DNA of 64,000 nt from Macquaria australasica (GCA_005408345.1 SEMN01001350.1:1-64000); one strand, 5' to 3'; shown: positions 12,401 through 26,855, numbered from the stretch's first letter. Translations and numbers: made by a program. Notes: generated by a model not told the origin, from the letters alone.

Positions 12401-15400
12401 TAACCAATAAAACTAATCCTGGTGTGTTTCTGGTTGAAGGAACAATTATCAATAAAAGATGAAATCTTCAGACCCTGAGCTCCACTTTTATCTCATGTTT
12501 TACAGACCGTCAGTCAGACAGCGTCGACCTCTGTGGATTAAATTCAGAAGCTGTCAGCTGTGATGAAGAAGAGCTTTTAATCAGCGGCTCGTCAATCAGA
12601 CGAGACGCTGCGATTGGTTCACTGAGCCGAGCTGACGAGACTGAAGAGCAGAACGACACGAACTCATCGACACGAGAGATCAAATATCTGACAGAGAAAA
12701 TCTGCACTTTAATCACTGAGCTGTCAGTTCACTTCACCTCCTCCAGACCGAATCACACCGTTATATAAACCCCCTTCATCCACCGTCCTGATCCAACCTG
12801 GACCTGACCCGTCCTGACCCGTCCTGAACTGCTAACTAAACAGACCATCAGAAGGAAAAAGCAGCAACATTTGATTTGTAGAAAAACCTAAATGACGCTC
12901 AGTTCATCAGTGAAAACATCAGAACCTGAAGGATGTTCAGTTCCACATTGAGTGAACTCCTCTTCTTCTGTTTCTAGAGAGTCAGACTCTCAGGTCTGTA
13001 CACTGTACGGAGCTTCAGGCTCATTATGTTCGATGCCATGGCGCTTTTTAAACTATTGGACTTCTTTTACATGTATCATCACATTTAAATTAAAATACAA
13101 AAAGCAAAATAACCATCAGATGTGTCAAACTGCAGCTGAGGACGAGGACAGAGTCCGATATGAAACCTGATCCTGAGTCTGCTGCTTTCATGCAGCGTCA
13201 TTTATCTGAATGTGACAGGAAGTACAGAGTGGATCTCTGATCAGCAAACAGATGATATCTGTTTCTGAAGATCAGCTGATATCTGACACGTCAACCTCAC
13301 CGAGCTGCTGCACAGGCACTTTGAAAGGACAGAGACCGTTTTATTCCTGTCTTCAGACCACACGAAAATATGTGGAGGTGGGACAGTTTCTGCAAAGTGA
13401 CGACTTTTTGTCACTGTGTGTGTGTGTGTTTATACCTCAACAGCAGCCTTCGCTCTGACAAACTCGTCCTCCAGAGACTCCTTTCTGGCCAGCAGGGAAC
13501 GAGTCCGTCTGCGCTGTCTGGACGCCCCACAGTCCTGAACACACAGACACACACACACACACAGAAAGGTCAGCCGTCAGTCATACAGTAAGACAAACCA
13601 ACAGACACACAAAGTCACAATCATATTAAAGAGACATTACAACACCTGAACTAACCACCAGATCTGAGCATCTGCAGGGAACGTTCCATTATCCCAGGCT
13701 CCCTGAACTACACACTGAATTTGGTTTGTTTTTGTCTTTTATGTTTTAGTGTCTCTACCACAAACTGTATATAAAGATGGACGACATGACAGCTCCCTAA
13801 AAGTGAAGCCAAAACATCTGGATCGCCCCCTGGTGGCTGGCTGCAGTATAGGTCATAAGCCCCGCCCCCTCCATGTTAGCGGATGGGATGTGGACCAAAC
13901 TGAAAAGTCAAAGTACACGTCAAATAAAATGTTCCCAAAGATGGTTTCTGTCATTTCAGGTTCTTCTCACGCTGATGTTTGTTCAAGTGCTCGTTCTTCT
14001 GATCAGTTTGGTTTTAATTAGTTATTTGATGCTATAAAAAGGGGGTGAGACGTCATGATTGACAGCTGTGAGTGTGCTGTGATTGGTTCAGGCGGGTGTG
14101 TGGGCGGGTCCTCGATCACTACTGCACAAACTGGCTCCAAATGACGTCACCAGCACAAGATGGCAGCTCCCGTACCCGGGGTATTTTGGCCTCATTTTTG
14201 TTCAGTGGGAGGAAGAGGAGACACGGAAGCCATCTTTATATACACCGATCAGCCATAACATTATGACCACCTGCCTAATATTGTGTAGGTCCCCCTTTTG
14301 CCACCAAAACAGCCCTGACCCATCGAGGCATGGACTCCACTAGACCTCTGAAGGTGTGCTGTGGTATCTGGCACCAAGACGTTAGCAGCAGATCCTTTAA
14401 GTCCTGTAAGTTGCGAGGTGGGGCCTCCATGGATCGAACTTGTTTGTCCAGCACATTCCACAGATGTTCGATTGGATTGAGATCTGGGGAATTTGGAGGC
14501 CAAGTCAACACCTTGAACTCGTTGTCGTGTTCCTCAAACCATTCCTGAACCATGTTTGCAGTGTGGCAGGGCTCATTATCCTGCTGCCATTAGGGAATAC
14601 TGTTTCCATGAAGGGGTGTACTTGGTCTGCAACAATGTTTAGGTAGGTGGTACGTGTCAAATTAACATCCACATGAATGGCAGGACCCAAGGTTTCCCAG
14701 CAGAACATTGCCCAAAGCATCACACTGCCTCCGCCAGCTTGCCTTCTTCCCATAGTGCATCCTGGTGCCATGTCTTCCCCAGGTGAGCAATGCACATGCA
14801 CCCAGCCATCATTGATGTAAAAGAAAACATGATTCATCAGGCCAGGCCACCTTCTTCCATGTCTCCGTGGTCCAGTTCTGATGCTCACGTGCCCATTGTA
14901 GGCACTTTCGGTGGTGGACACGGGTCAGCATGGGCACCCTGACCGGTCTGCGGCTACGCAGACCCATACGCAACAAACTGCGATGCACTGTGTGTTCTGA
15001 CACCTTTCTATCAGAACCAGCATTAACATTTTCAGCAACATTTTCTTTTGGATCGGACCACACGGGCCAGCCTTCGCTCCCGACGTGCATCAATGGGCCG
15101 GTTCACCGGTTTTCCTTCTTTGGACCACTTTTGGTAGGTACTGACCACTGCAGACCGGGAACACCCCACAAGAGCTGCAGTTTTGGAGATGCTCTGACCC
15201 AGTCGTCTAGCCATCACAGTTTGGCCCTTGTCAAAGTCGCTCACATCCTTACGCTTGCCCATTTTTCCTGCTTCCAACACATCAACTTGAGGACAAAATG
15301 TTCACTTGCTGCCTAATATACCCCCCCACTGACAGGTGCCATTGTAATGAGATAATCAATGTTCTTCACTTCACCTGTCAGTGGTCATATTGTTATGGCT

Positions 15401-18400
15401 GATCGGTGTACAGTCTGTGGTCTGAATACGTTTTCAGATAAAACAGTGGAGTGCCGTCTGTCAGGAGCTCTGATGTCTCACAATACTCTAGTCAGGATGA
15501 AGTACTACAGTACAAATATCAGCAGCTGACCTGTGATGAAGATATGAAGTCCAGATCATCGAAGCTGTGGATGTCGAAGGAGTTCTTTGTCAGAGGATCA
15601 GTTTTAAACTCTGCAGACCTGAAGGACCAAAACACAAAGCTGGTATCAGTGTTAGTGCCCCCTAGAGGCTGCAGTGCTCACTACATCCTGAGGATTTATC
15701 TGCTCTAAACTGAAACCAGCGGTCAGACAACACACCCACTTCGCGCTGTGATTGGCAAGCTGTGGGTAGGTAAGAAAGTGGGCGGGGTTTGAACTTCTGT
15801 TTTACTATTTACGACACTTTTCATGTGAACAGCTGAGAGGAGAGATCATGGAGTCTAAAGGTTCATCGTCTGGAGAGCAGGAAGGACATCAGGGCATTTT
15901 ATAGTCAGTTGCTGTCTACATATGAAGCTGTGGACCAAAGTGCTGGACAGACAGACAGACAGTCAGGCAGACAGACAGTAAACTGCGTCCACATTAATCG
16001 GGTCTCTGTGCTTCAACACACCCACTGTTCCCTGGTTTTATTTACCACAGCAGTTCACTGGAGGAGTGATGGGAGGTGCATCTCTTCTCGTATCTCTTGC
16101 GTCCTCCGTCCTCCACGTCCAGATTCACCTCGTCCCATTTGTCCAGAGGAGACGACAGGCTGACTGTGAACACAACAACATGAAGCTTCAGCTCTGAGCA
16201 GAGTGCATCTGAACAATCACCAAAACCACAAAAACAGGTTGTCATAAACTGAAATTATCGTCATGAACATTCACAAGTTTAATTCAAGTTCATGATCACG
16301 TTTACCAAACAAGAGTCCTAAAATCAGCTGTGCGAGTGTGAAAGCACACAGAGGTGAAACAGGAAGTTCAATTCTCATCACAGTAAAAGCTCAGATTAAC
16401 GTCAGCCTCCACTGGTTTTCACTCACAGCCGACTGAGTTCAAAGCTTTTAACCAAATGAACACCGACGTGAGGAGAAGCAGCTCAATCTGAAGCTGGCGT
16501 TATTGTGAGGACCATGCGCCAGGATGAGGACCTGCGAGGTTTTGGATTTTACTGGTTCTGAGACGTTTGTAGCATGGAGACACTGCAGCGAGAACAGTAC
16601 CTGAGTCCAGTGAGATCCTCTCAGGTGTTCTGGGACTGGCAGGCAGGTGTTCCACCTCCACCTGGATCAGCTCCGTCTCGTCAGGTCTTGTCCGGCGTCG
16701 AGGGCTCCTCGAGCTGCCCTTCCTCCTCAGAGGGCTCCTCCTCTGGTCCTTGTTACTACTGCTGCCACTACTGCCACCATTACTGCCACTATTACTGCCC
16801 CCGCTGCCCTCCCCCGGCTCACTGAGGTCCACCAGGTCCAGAGCTGTGGACAGAACTGCAGGACGACAGGATGGAGGGTTAATATCTGATAACTAGTCAA
16901 CCTAAAGCCTAACAAGTTTGATTTAGAGGAAACAGCAACAGTTTGGTGCGTCGGTTTCCAGACAAGCGATCCAAGAAATCCTGAACCTCAACTTGAAGTC
17001 TGACTTTATTTAACCAGATGCAGAAAATCCAGATTTCTCAACTTGCTGATTTCAGTCTGACACTTTGAATGACAAATGTACACACTGAATCACTTAATCA
17101 CTGTTAATGATCTAAACAAACACCTGTCAGTGTAACACAATACAGTTCAACAGCAGCACAAACTGCATCCTCCAGGTGAATCAACACAAACTGAACACCT
17201 TCATGTAGGAGGATTTATTACAGGTGTACCTAATAAACTGGACACTGAGTGTACAGCTGCCATACCACCTCTATGGCCCTGTTCACACCTAGTGTTAACC
17301 TGTGTCTCCAGTAACCACCTGTGATCGGATCTCACTTCACGCTCTGTATGTAAATAAACTCGTACATCATTTCGGTTTGCAGAGACCAAATGTGTTGTTG
17401 TTTTTAACCAGCGGGAGGCAGCAACGCACTTCCTGTGCCGAGTCTGCATAAATTAAAAGAAGAAGTTTGCAAAGACCTTGGTGTGCAGGCAAAATCACAA
17501 CAATACAGATTATTATTACTATTCCCACGGCGAGTTCCAGGCAAACCAGATCGACGCACTCGTAATGTATGGATGCTTCACACTTTAATATGACTTTAAC
17601 TAACTAACTGTTTGGATTTCACAGAAAAACAGGCACTTTGTGAATTCTTTTAACAATGTCTAGCATGTCCAATAATCAATTAAGGAAATGTCATGAAATT
17701 TGAACCCCTATGTTGTATCTACACACGGCAGCAATGTTCAGCTGTCCACAGACTTTTGGCCATACAGTGTACTTGTTCTTTATACCTTAAATTCTACATT
17801 TGCTCCCTTTTCTTGTTGCTTTATATTTCATGCAGATGTTTTAGTTAATGTGAGGAGTCGTCGGGTTTGATCGGACTCTCACGCTGAGGCAGATCTTCTG
17901 CATCATCAATGAGTCAGAAATCCTTCAGTCAGAACTGTTGACTGTGTTTTTATTTGAGCTCTATAATCAATAAAGGCCCTGAATATTAGATTACATGTTC
18001 ATTTTAAGCAACAATAACTGATGTATTATATGCATTCCTCCTCTGAACAGTGACCTTTAAATGTCATTATCAGACTCTGAAACATGATCCCACAGTTTGA
18101 TCTCCAGTTTGAACAGATGAAATGTCAGCTGCTGTCTCCTCTTTTAGTCTCTCTGTTTCTGAGCTGTGGAGAGTTTATGAAATGAATGAAAATACAGAAA
18201 CAAACAAAGAGAGCAGACAGTGTTTAAGACTCATAATGAATGTGAGGAGGAGGACGGAGCAGGTCAGAGGTGTTAATTAATGGCTGGTGTACCTGCTGAG
18301 TCGGAGGTGACAGATGGGCACAGAGGAGGAAGGAGGACGGCCAAGGACACATAGTTAGAGGAGGACAGGAAGAGAGAGGAGAGCAAAGAGATTACGAGAA

Positions 18401-21263
18401 AACAGAGAAAGAGAGGGGAAGGTCAGAGAGGGAGAAGAGAGGAGGACAGGAAGAGAGAGGGCAAGCTGGACAGGAACAAAGATCTGGGAGAATTGCTGAG
18501 GAAAATAAAAAGAAGAGAAAGAAAGACAGAAAGAAGGAGGAGGAGGGCAGTGTGGACGTGGTTCTAGAGAAAGACAAGAGGAAGTAAAGGAGGAAGAGCC
18601 GAAGTATCAACTCAATGTAAAAACAAGATCTTTGTCAAGTCATCTGTAGCCACACTAGCAGCGTGACTTTACAGATGCTAACATCGGTCCAGCATTTAAT
18701 CTCACTGTGCTTAGACATGGCATTGATTTGAGCTACATGCTAACATCAGCATGCTAACATGCTGAAGTTTAGCAGGTATAATGTTTACAATGTTCTCCAT
18801 CTTAGTTTAGCATGTTAGCATGCTAACATTAGCTAGTTAGCAGTAAACACAGAGTGCAGCTGAGGCTGATGGGAATGTCTGTAGTTCTGCAGGTATTTGG
18901 TCATAAACCAAAGTGTTGGACACATTAGCATGTTGACCTGATGATGGCGCTAGATGAAAAGTCAGAATCACCAAAGTTATTACAGTTCATCCTGAGGGGA
19001 ACATGAACGATGAACCACATTACATCACAATCCATCCAATAGTTGAGATGTTGCAGGTGGAGGACAGATGTCTTCTTCCTTTACTTTCCTCTGATGCCAA
19101 CATGGCTAAAACCAAATCAGAAGTAACTTGGAGCATCAACCAGTAAGTAAAATAAGAGGCACCATCAGTCCCAGTTAGCAGGTCTCTGCACCCAGTCAGT
19201 CGTTCCAGCAGTGAGAGGAGGATGGATGTAAACAGAGACCTGAGCAGGATGAAGAGGATCCCAGCTGAGCTGTGGAGGACGGGGGGAGACAGAGGGGGGT
19301 GAGGAGGTGATAATTAGCGGGAGTCTACCTGCTGTGTTGGAGGTGAGGGGTCGGGAGGAGGGGGCGTCGCTCCGGCTCTCCGACAGGAAGTCATCGATGG
19401 AGGGACTCAGCAGGGGTCGACTCTCCTGCTGCTCCCGGACCAGCTGGAGACCAAAACCAGCAGAGTTACAGACCAGAGAGCAAAACCAGCACAGACCAGA
19501 GAGCAGACTGTGACCGACAGGTTTAATGAACGTGATGGAGGATAAATAAACAGCTTCATATCTGTATCTCTGCTGCTGTCACTGTGCACATATCTGATCA
19601 GGATTCACAATCTGTGGAAGGTTTCCTGTTTTATTGTTTTACAACGGAGGGGACATCCTTTACTGCGTTTCTTTACTGCGCTCCACTGCGTTTCTTTACT
19701 GTCCTCGACTGCGTTTTACTGCGCTCTACTGCGTTTCTTTACTGTCCTCCACTGCGTTTCTTTACTGCGCTCCACTGCGTTTCTGTACTGTCCTCCACTG
19801 CGTTTCTTTATTCCTTCCATTCCTTCCATTCCATTCCATTTCTTCATTCCGTTTCTTCCATTCCCCTCTTTTTCTTTACTGAAGAAACGAGTTCTGCAGT
19901 TTTGAGAATTTGATCATTTCCTCTGGGATGTTTGATAATATCTGATATTGATCGTTTCTTTACTGTCCTCGACTGCGTTTCTTTACTGCGCTCCACTGCG
20001 TTTCTTTACTGCGCTCCACTGCGTTTCTTTACTGCGCTCCACTGCGTTTCTTTACTGAAGAAACGAGTTCTGCAGTTTTGAGAATTTGATCATTTCCTCT
20101 GGGATGTTTGATAATATCTGATATTGATCAATCTCCAATCAAGAAGCTGTTCACATTGTAAAACAATATAACATAAAAACTTCCGAGGAGTGTGAATACT
20201 GTGCAGCACTGTATCTCTGCTGCTTACTAAAGGAAGACAGTGTGGAACATGCACATGTCACATTATAGAAGAATAACTGGTCCAAACATAATGAAATGCT
20301 TCTAAATGAGTCACAAACATGATCACATCCTCTGCAGGGTTGGAGCTCTTCATGCATTTTTAAAGCTTAAAGAATGATTTAGTGTTTGTGTGAAGCCTGG
20401 AACCTTTTCAGAGAGCAGCAGAGGACTCACTCATCCAAATTTAGTTCTTAAATCAGCTGCTGCCGATTTCACCGTTACAATCTCTTTAAATGTTTAATTC
20501 ATCAGAGCTGCTGCTGACAGAAGCAAACAGAAGAAGAACAGAGGAGGACTGAAAACAGCCTGAAGGAGTTTAAACACAGACTGACCATCTGAGAAGCACT
20601 TTGTTTGAATCAGACTAACAGCATCTGATGCTTTTATCTTCATGTTTCTCAGCTTCATTCACACCTGACGGCACATTTACAGAAAGAGCTGCGTGCTCAC
20701 ACAATATTTAGCAGCTGCTGCTCAACAGGAAGTGATGTCACTGCTAGTAAGTATAACGATATGAAGTAAAAAGTGTTTTCTCTCGGGCTGCATCACTGAT
20801 GGATTTTAAAACTTATTTTGCTGTTAATTATTGACCATCGTGAGCATGAAGGACGCTCGCCTCCTCGTCTGTCTTGTGAATCTTCCAATAAAATGTCTCG
20901 TCAGTTTCATCAGTTAACGTTATTACAGAGCAAACGAACTCTTCATTTTCAGTTTATTCAACAGCTTTTGTTTTCTTTGTGCAGAAGAGATGAAACATGT
21001 CGTCTCTGTGGATTAAACTTGTACAAGCTTTACCTCATCAGATCGACGTCGTGACTTTTACGTAAAAGTCTCAGGCGTTTTTTCAGACATGAGACCAACA
21101 GATGACAGAAAATCATGGCCACTAGCGCACTTCTGTCACTTCATGTGAACAAACAAGTCAACACCACGAAGTCTGTCTGAAGGTGTGCTCTGTTATCCAC
21201 ATCTACGATTCCTGGTTTGTCAAAATACAACCTTTAATTCACTGGTTCAGTCTGAGGCCAGAC

Positions 21264-21316
<53 letters not shown>

Positions 21317-24300
21317 TTCCTAATCCTAATCCACACAGCCGTGTACGTCCACATGTCAACTGGAATATGCTTGGATTTAATCCCGTGAAATAGCACAACA
21401 GCTCCACTGAACATCCAGATCAGATCAAACAAAGACCAGCACCGTGATCAATACCACAGAGGTCAGCTGGGAGGAGAAACAATACCAGATCATTCAAAAA
21501 GTAACTCAGTCAGAATATGGAGGTACAAATGTTAAATAAAACACAACACAAACAGGATGTGTAATTAAATATCATCTCTCCTGCGGTCAGACTTTCACAC
21601 ACAAATTCACCCCGCTGACCAATAGGAAGCCGAGCTCTGATTGGACGGAGAGTCCAACATGGAGGAAGCTATCGTTGCTTATTAGCTGTGTTGCTAACAT
21701 CCAGTTGTATTGCAGTATAGACTGCTCCTGGTTCACACTCAGTTAGCAGACAGGAGGACATCATGCTAGTTGTATTTATATAGCATCATATCATAAAGTT
21801 ATCTCAGGACCGACTCTTTATCATCTAGCAAACAGTAAATTATGATTAAATCAGTTGTGATTATAATAATAATCACCTATAATCTCACTGATAAGAACCT
21901 GATAATATTAATAATATTATTATGTTATATAAAAATTGTCAACAGTGAACCTTTAAATAAAGTTTTACGAGCAGATTAATGTCACTGACACTTCCTGGTG
22001 TGACCAGGCCTCTTCCTGTTAGCCTGTTAGCATCTCCCTCCAGACTTTCCCTTCTAAACATGTTGCAGTGGTGAATGAAGAGATAAATTCTGACTTGTTT
22101 TATTGATTAGTCTGAGTTCTAAACTAATGGTTTTGTAATGTATGTCACCCATCTGTGTTTAAAGCCCAATAATAAAGACTTGTGTTAAATGTGCAGCTCA
22201 CATCAGATGTTGTATGAACCAACATCTTCATCACTGTAGTTTCTTAAGATTATAATTCATGAAAATAACTAATATGAATCAATTTCTCCTTCAGCAGGTT
22301 ATACTGCATCATTGAGGCTGTTACTGCGGGGCCCTCCGACCGCTCGTGTTCACTGTCAGCGATTAGTGCTTTAGATTTTTGGGTTAAAATGCAGATTTCT
22401 TTCAATCTGATCCTGTTGTAGAGGTGTAACAGATCTCTGCTGGAAAACTGGTTCAAAGATCAGAATCAACAGAAACAATAAGAACAAATAAAAACACTTT
22501 TCTGTGAGGTTTGTCCTGAACAGTGAAGAAGGTCTGACTCTAAACTAAACATGAAGGTTCAAGCAAACAAGCAGAAATAAAAGGAGAAAGAAAGGCCAGA
22601 TAACAAACAAGCGTGGTCGTCATGCCAACCTTGGTTGTCACGGTGAGGAGGGGGTTTCCTTCTGAGGATGCCTTTTTACCAGGAAGCTCCTTCAGCACCA
22701 TGGCAACGACCCTTTCCCCTTTCCCCTACAACAGGCAGATCGACAGGTTCATTCATTCATTCAGGACGTTTCACTCAGTCTCTCCAAAGCCTTTAACAAC
22801 AAATGTTACTGTGATTCATTGAGATGATCTTTTTATTTTGGGACCAAACTCGTGGCGAGGGCTGTATTTCTGACTGTTAACAGTCACACTGCCAACGTGC
22901 TCAGCAGCAAGGCACACTCACACGCTCAACAACCAAAATACTCACAATTAAAGTGATGAAGGAAAAACAGATGATGTCAGAAGCTAGTGATTTATGAAGA
23001 CGTCACAAAGAAAGACACCGAGACCTTTGGTTCGAATATTCCCTGATTACACTGATTGTTCCACGTCTCCCTCTCTCCTCTTTTCTTTCAGTCCGACCGA
23101 GTGTTCAGACAGAACGTCACGTTTCGACGCCAGCAGACGTGAATTCGCCCGGCGTGGTGATGACTGACGCAAAGACTCAATGAATCTGCTTCATCAACAC
23201 ACAGAGAGGAAACACCAGAGTTCAGAGCTCAGAAGCTGGACTCGCACTGGAGGCCTTTTTATCGTGCGATTCATTCTCACGTCAGTATACGTTTTCGAAC
23301 TGTTGGTTTTGTCATGACTACTTTCCCACAGAAAGCGAATATTACGCTTTGAAAAGGTCGAGTTTTCTGAGCTTTCGCACGACGAATAAAGGCATGAACC
23401 AATCACATCGTGCGGAGCGGACGTCACGTCACAACTGGTAATGACGATGGCGGACCTGTTGGTTGTTTGTGTATTTTATGACGAAGGACACTAACATGAT
23501 GAAGCCTGAACTCAAGGACGACGTGTGGAGCAGCTGATGTAGTTTACTGTTGGATGGAGCAGAGCTGGTAGCTCTGCACAGAGACCCCCCCACAGCTACA
23601 TCACACACTGGAGCACACAGGCTTTATACGTTTACTTCTGCAGAATGAGCTGGCACGAATCAATCTATCAGTCTGTCTATCAATCAGTCCATCAATCAAT
23701 CAATCAGTCTATCAATCAGTCTATCAATCAATTAGTCTATCAATCGCAAATGTGCTGCCGGTATGAATAGTTTTGATGTGCAATATTTTGCATTTTCGAG
23801 TTGTTGGTTCTGTGTGTAAAGACCTGAACACACGGTCTGTGCGTCCGTTGCTAGCTAGCTTACAGCTAACGTTTGTACAGTGGCTTCAAACAGCTCTGAA
23901 GTTCTGTGATGAAGAAGATCCATCAGTGAAGACCCCACACACACACACACACACACACGATCCTTCAGCCTGACGTCACTGTAACATGCGATGATGATGA
24001 TGATGATTCAATACTACATTTATAAGATGCTCAAAGCAACACACCTTCATTTCTGAAAACCCTCTTGTTCTCCAAAGTCATGAGTTTCAGATGGAGATCA
24101 GCCAGGATGTGTAGCCTAGCTTAGCACAAACACTGGAAACAGGGGGAAACTGCTAGCCAGCACAAACAGCTAGCATATCCTTCAATACAAGGATACAACC
24201 TAGATACAAGTATCTGGATACGAGTACGTAATCTAGGTACAAATATCTAAATACTGAGATACAATTCAGATACAAAAATATGATCTAGATAAAAGGATCT

Positions 24301-26091
24301 ACATCCAATAATACAATTTAAATACAAGTATCTAGATCCAATGATACGATGTAGGTACAAAGATCTGGATACAACAACATGATCCAGATTCAAATATCTA
24401 GATACAATAGAATGTAGATACAAGCATCCAGATCTAGATAGAAGGATCTATAGTAAATACAAAGGTAAGATCTAGATAAAGATCTAGATGCATGGATCTA
24501 AATACAGGAATACGGTCTAGGAGCAAGGGTCTTGATACGTGGATATGATCTAGATCCAAGAATATAGGTAGATACAGCTATCTAGATACACGGATACAGT
24601 CCAGATCCTGCTCTAGACACAAGGATCTAGATTGAAGGATAAGATCTAGAAACACATTGCATGAAACTACTATTTGTAGTGTTTAAGTGTTTCTGTTAAA
24701 ATTAACAGAATTGATGTGTTTCAAGCCTCCATTTTGTTTTCTTCTATTCACACTCCTTATAATCCGTTTAAACTCAAAGCCTCCTGCCAGGCATCGGCCT
24801 CATCTCACATCCAAATTATTCCTGTTAGTACATCAGAATCTGTCTTTTTCATACAAACAACTGCATCACCACCACACAGGTTGAAGTGGTCCCTCCTAAA
24901 GTTCAGATGACAGAATAATAAGTCGTGACAGGCAGAGAAAGACGAGCTGATGAGATGAAATCTGCCTCTGTGAACCCAGCAGGCAGGACGACTTTATCAA
25001 TAAAACATCATCCACAGTTTTATTATTAGACCGGCTCAAACACAGACATGAGGGACGAGAGCAGCAACACGACCTGCTCCTCCTCCGCCAGGACCGTAAC
25101 AATCTGTCTTAATACTTTTCATGTGTTCACACTGGAGCCAGACCAAGACAGTCGACCTTTACACTGATGACCAGGTGATGTACCTGGTCATCAGTGTAAA
25201 GGTCGACTGACAGGTAACTGGAAATGTCAAAGATACAGGTGTAGTTCGGTTCATCAGGTCCAGATCAAGGACAGAAGCTGATCCACTGTTGTTTCCTTTT
25301 GATTCTGGATCACACTGACTTTTTACAAACAAACAAGAACTGTGAACATGACGTCACGTGGACTGACTCATTGATTGGACAGTTTTGGTGATGTCATCCT
25401 GCATCAGCAGGTCAGTCTGCACTTTACTGAACCTGATGTGTTTATTGATCTTCTCTGGTGACACAAAGAGCTCACCAAGAAACAACTGATTATTAGCTTT
25501 ATTAGTCCAGACCAGACTCATTAATCAAGAAGGACGACCAGGTAGAAACAAAAAGAAGCGTCTCGTACACTAATATCAATACATATTAATAATACAGGAG
25601 GACAGTTACTGTGCGGTCGGAAGTGATAAATACATCAAGCAGGAAACAAACTCAACTTTGTGATGTGTCAGCTTATTAAATCTGTTCTTTAACAGGTAAT
25701 GACAGCAGATGGATTCAACACTAGCTTATCTTTTTCGTTAAAAAGCAGAAGTGTACTCCAGTACACTGTGACATCACTGTTGGGTGTGGTTACAGGTGAA
25801 ACTTCTGACCACGCCCATCAGTGATGCTGGCTGTGGTTGGTTGTGTTCTGTACTCTTTCAGTACCAAAACTGTAACCATGCAAACTGAAAAAAACAGATG
25901 TCAGTGGAGCACTGCGTTTCTGCTGTCGTTCTACTGTGCCACAGACTAATCAGATGCACCATATTCATTTTCAGAGAAACACAGATAATACAGGAACTTT
26001 ATTACTTGTTTGATCTGATCTCTTCACTGTCTAATGTTCTCTCTCTTTCTCAGCTTCCTCACTCTGTCACAGTGTCGGTCGCCCGGCTGTG

Positions 26092-26141
<50 letters not shown>

Positions 26142-26767
26142 TGAGATGCTGTCAGACTAAAAATAACCTGCTGTTGTGCTGAGCAAACAGTCCTCCATCA
26201 GCCCAGAGTCCCAGCAGAGCTGAGCTCGCTGCTACTCCAGCAGCTCCGCAAACACAGTTAGCATCCGCACAGTAACCTGGACTTCACTGACACACACGGC
26301 CATACAGCTACTACTACAGTACTACAGCTACTACTACAGTACTACAGCTACTATTGCTACAGTTCTACTACAACTACTATTACAGTACTACTACAACCCA
26401 ACAACTAATCTCCAGTGTGGATCAAGAGGCTACGATGAACTGAAAACATGTTCAGTTGTAATAAAAGCTTTCAGGCACACTGAATGTTTTCTGGCTTGGC
26501 ATCAACAGGATGTCCTACATTCAGAGTCTCAGCATCCAAATGTCCCCTTCATTATGCCTCCTCGTTACTGTTAATCTGCTCTAATAACGTCCTTGTTGTC
26601 TTGAGTTTACTACATTAGAAACAGAACTAAACTAACAGCTGAACAAAGGCTCAGTTTACTATCAGACCACTCAACAACTCACACTAACATCAGCTCTTAA
26701 TACAGTCGAGTTTCTATGAATCACTGGTCTGAGTCAGGATTATTTTGTTATTATTTCTGTATACAGG

Positions 26768-26816
<49 letters not shown>

Positions 26817-26819
26817 TGC

Positions 26820-26855
<36 letters not shown>

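Larger units (their letters stand above)
13757..15421. mobile_element. MITE interrupted by the Tc1-like element
   Basis: The left end 13757-13780 reads accacaaactgtatataaag and continues atgg. With the Tc1 element removed, the right end (14231-14242 plus 15411-15421) is its reverse complement with one difference. The body (about 13780-14230) carries phrases typical of a widespread teleost repeat, such as gatcgccccctggtggctgg. The element would be about 500 bp before insertion. The Tc1 copy sits in the TA of the right inverted repeat. Confidence 0.75.

Noticed and set aside
14275..15280. Four separate minus-strand genes
   Set aside because: They are consecutive pieces of one frameshifted Tc1 transposase.
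18650..18930. Run of tagcatgctaacat palindromes as a regulatory cluster
   Set aside because: Short gctaac/gttagc words of this type are scattered throughout the window and are common low-complexity sequence in fish genomes.
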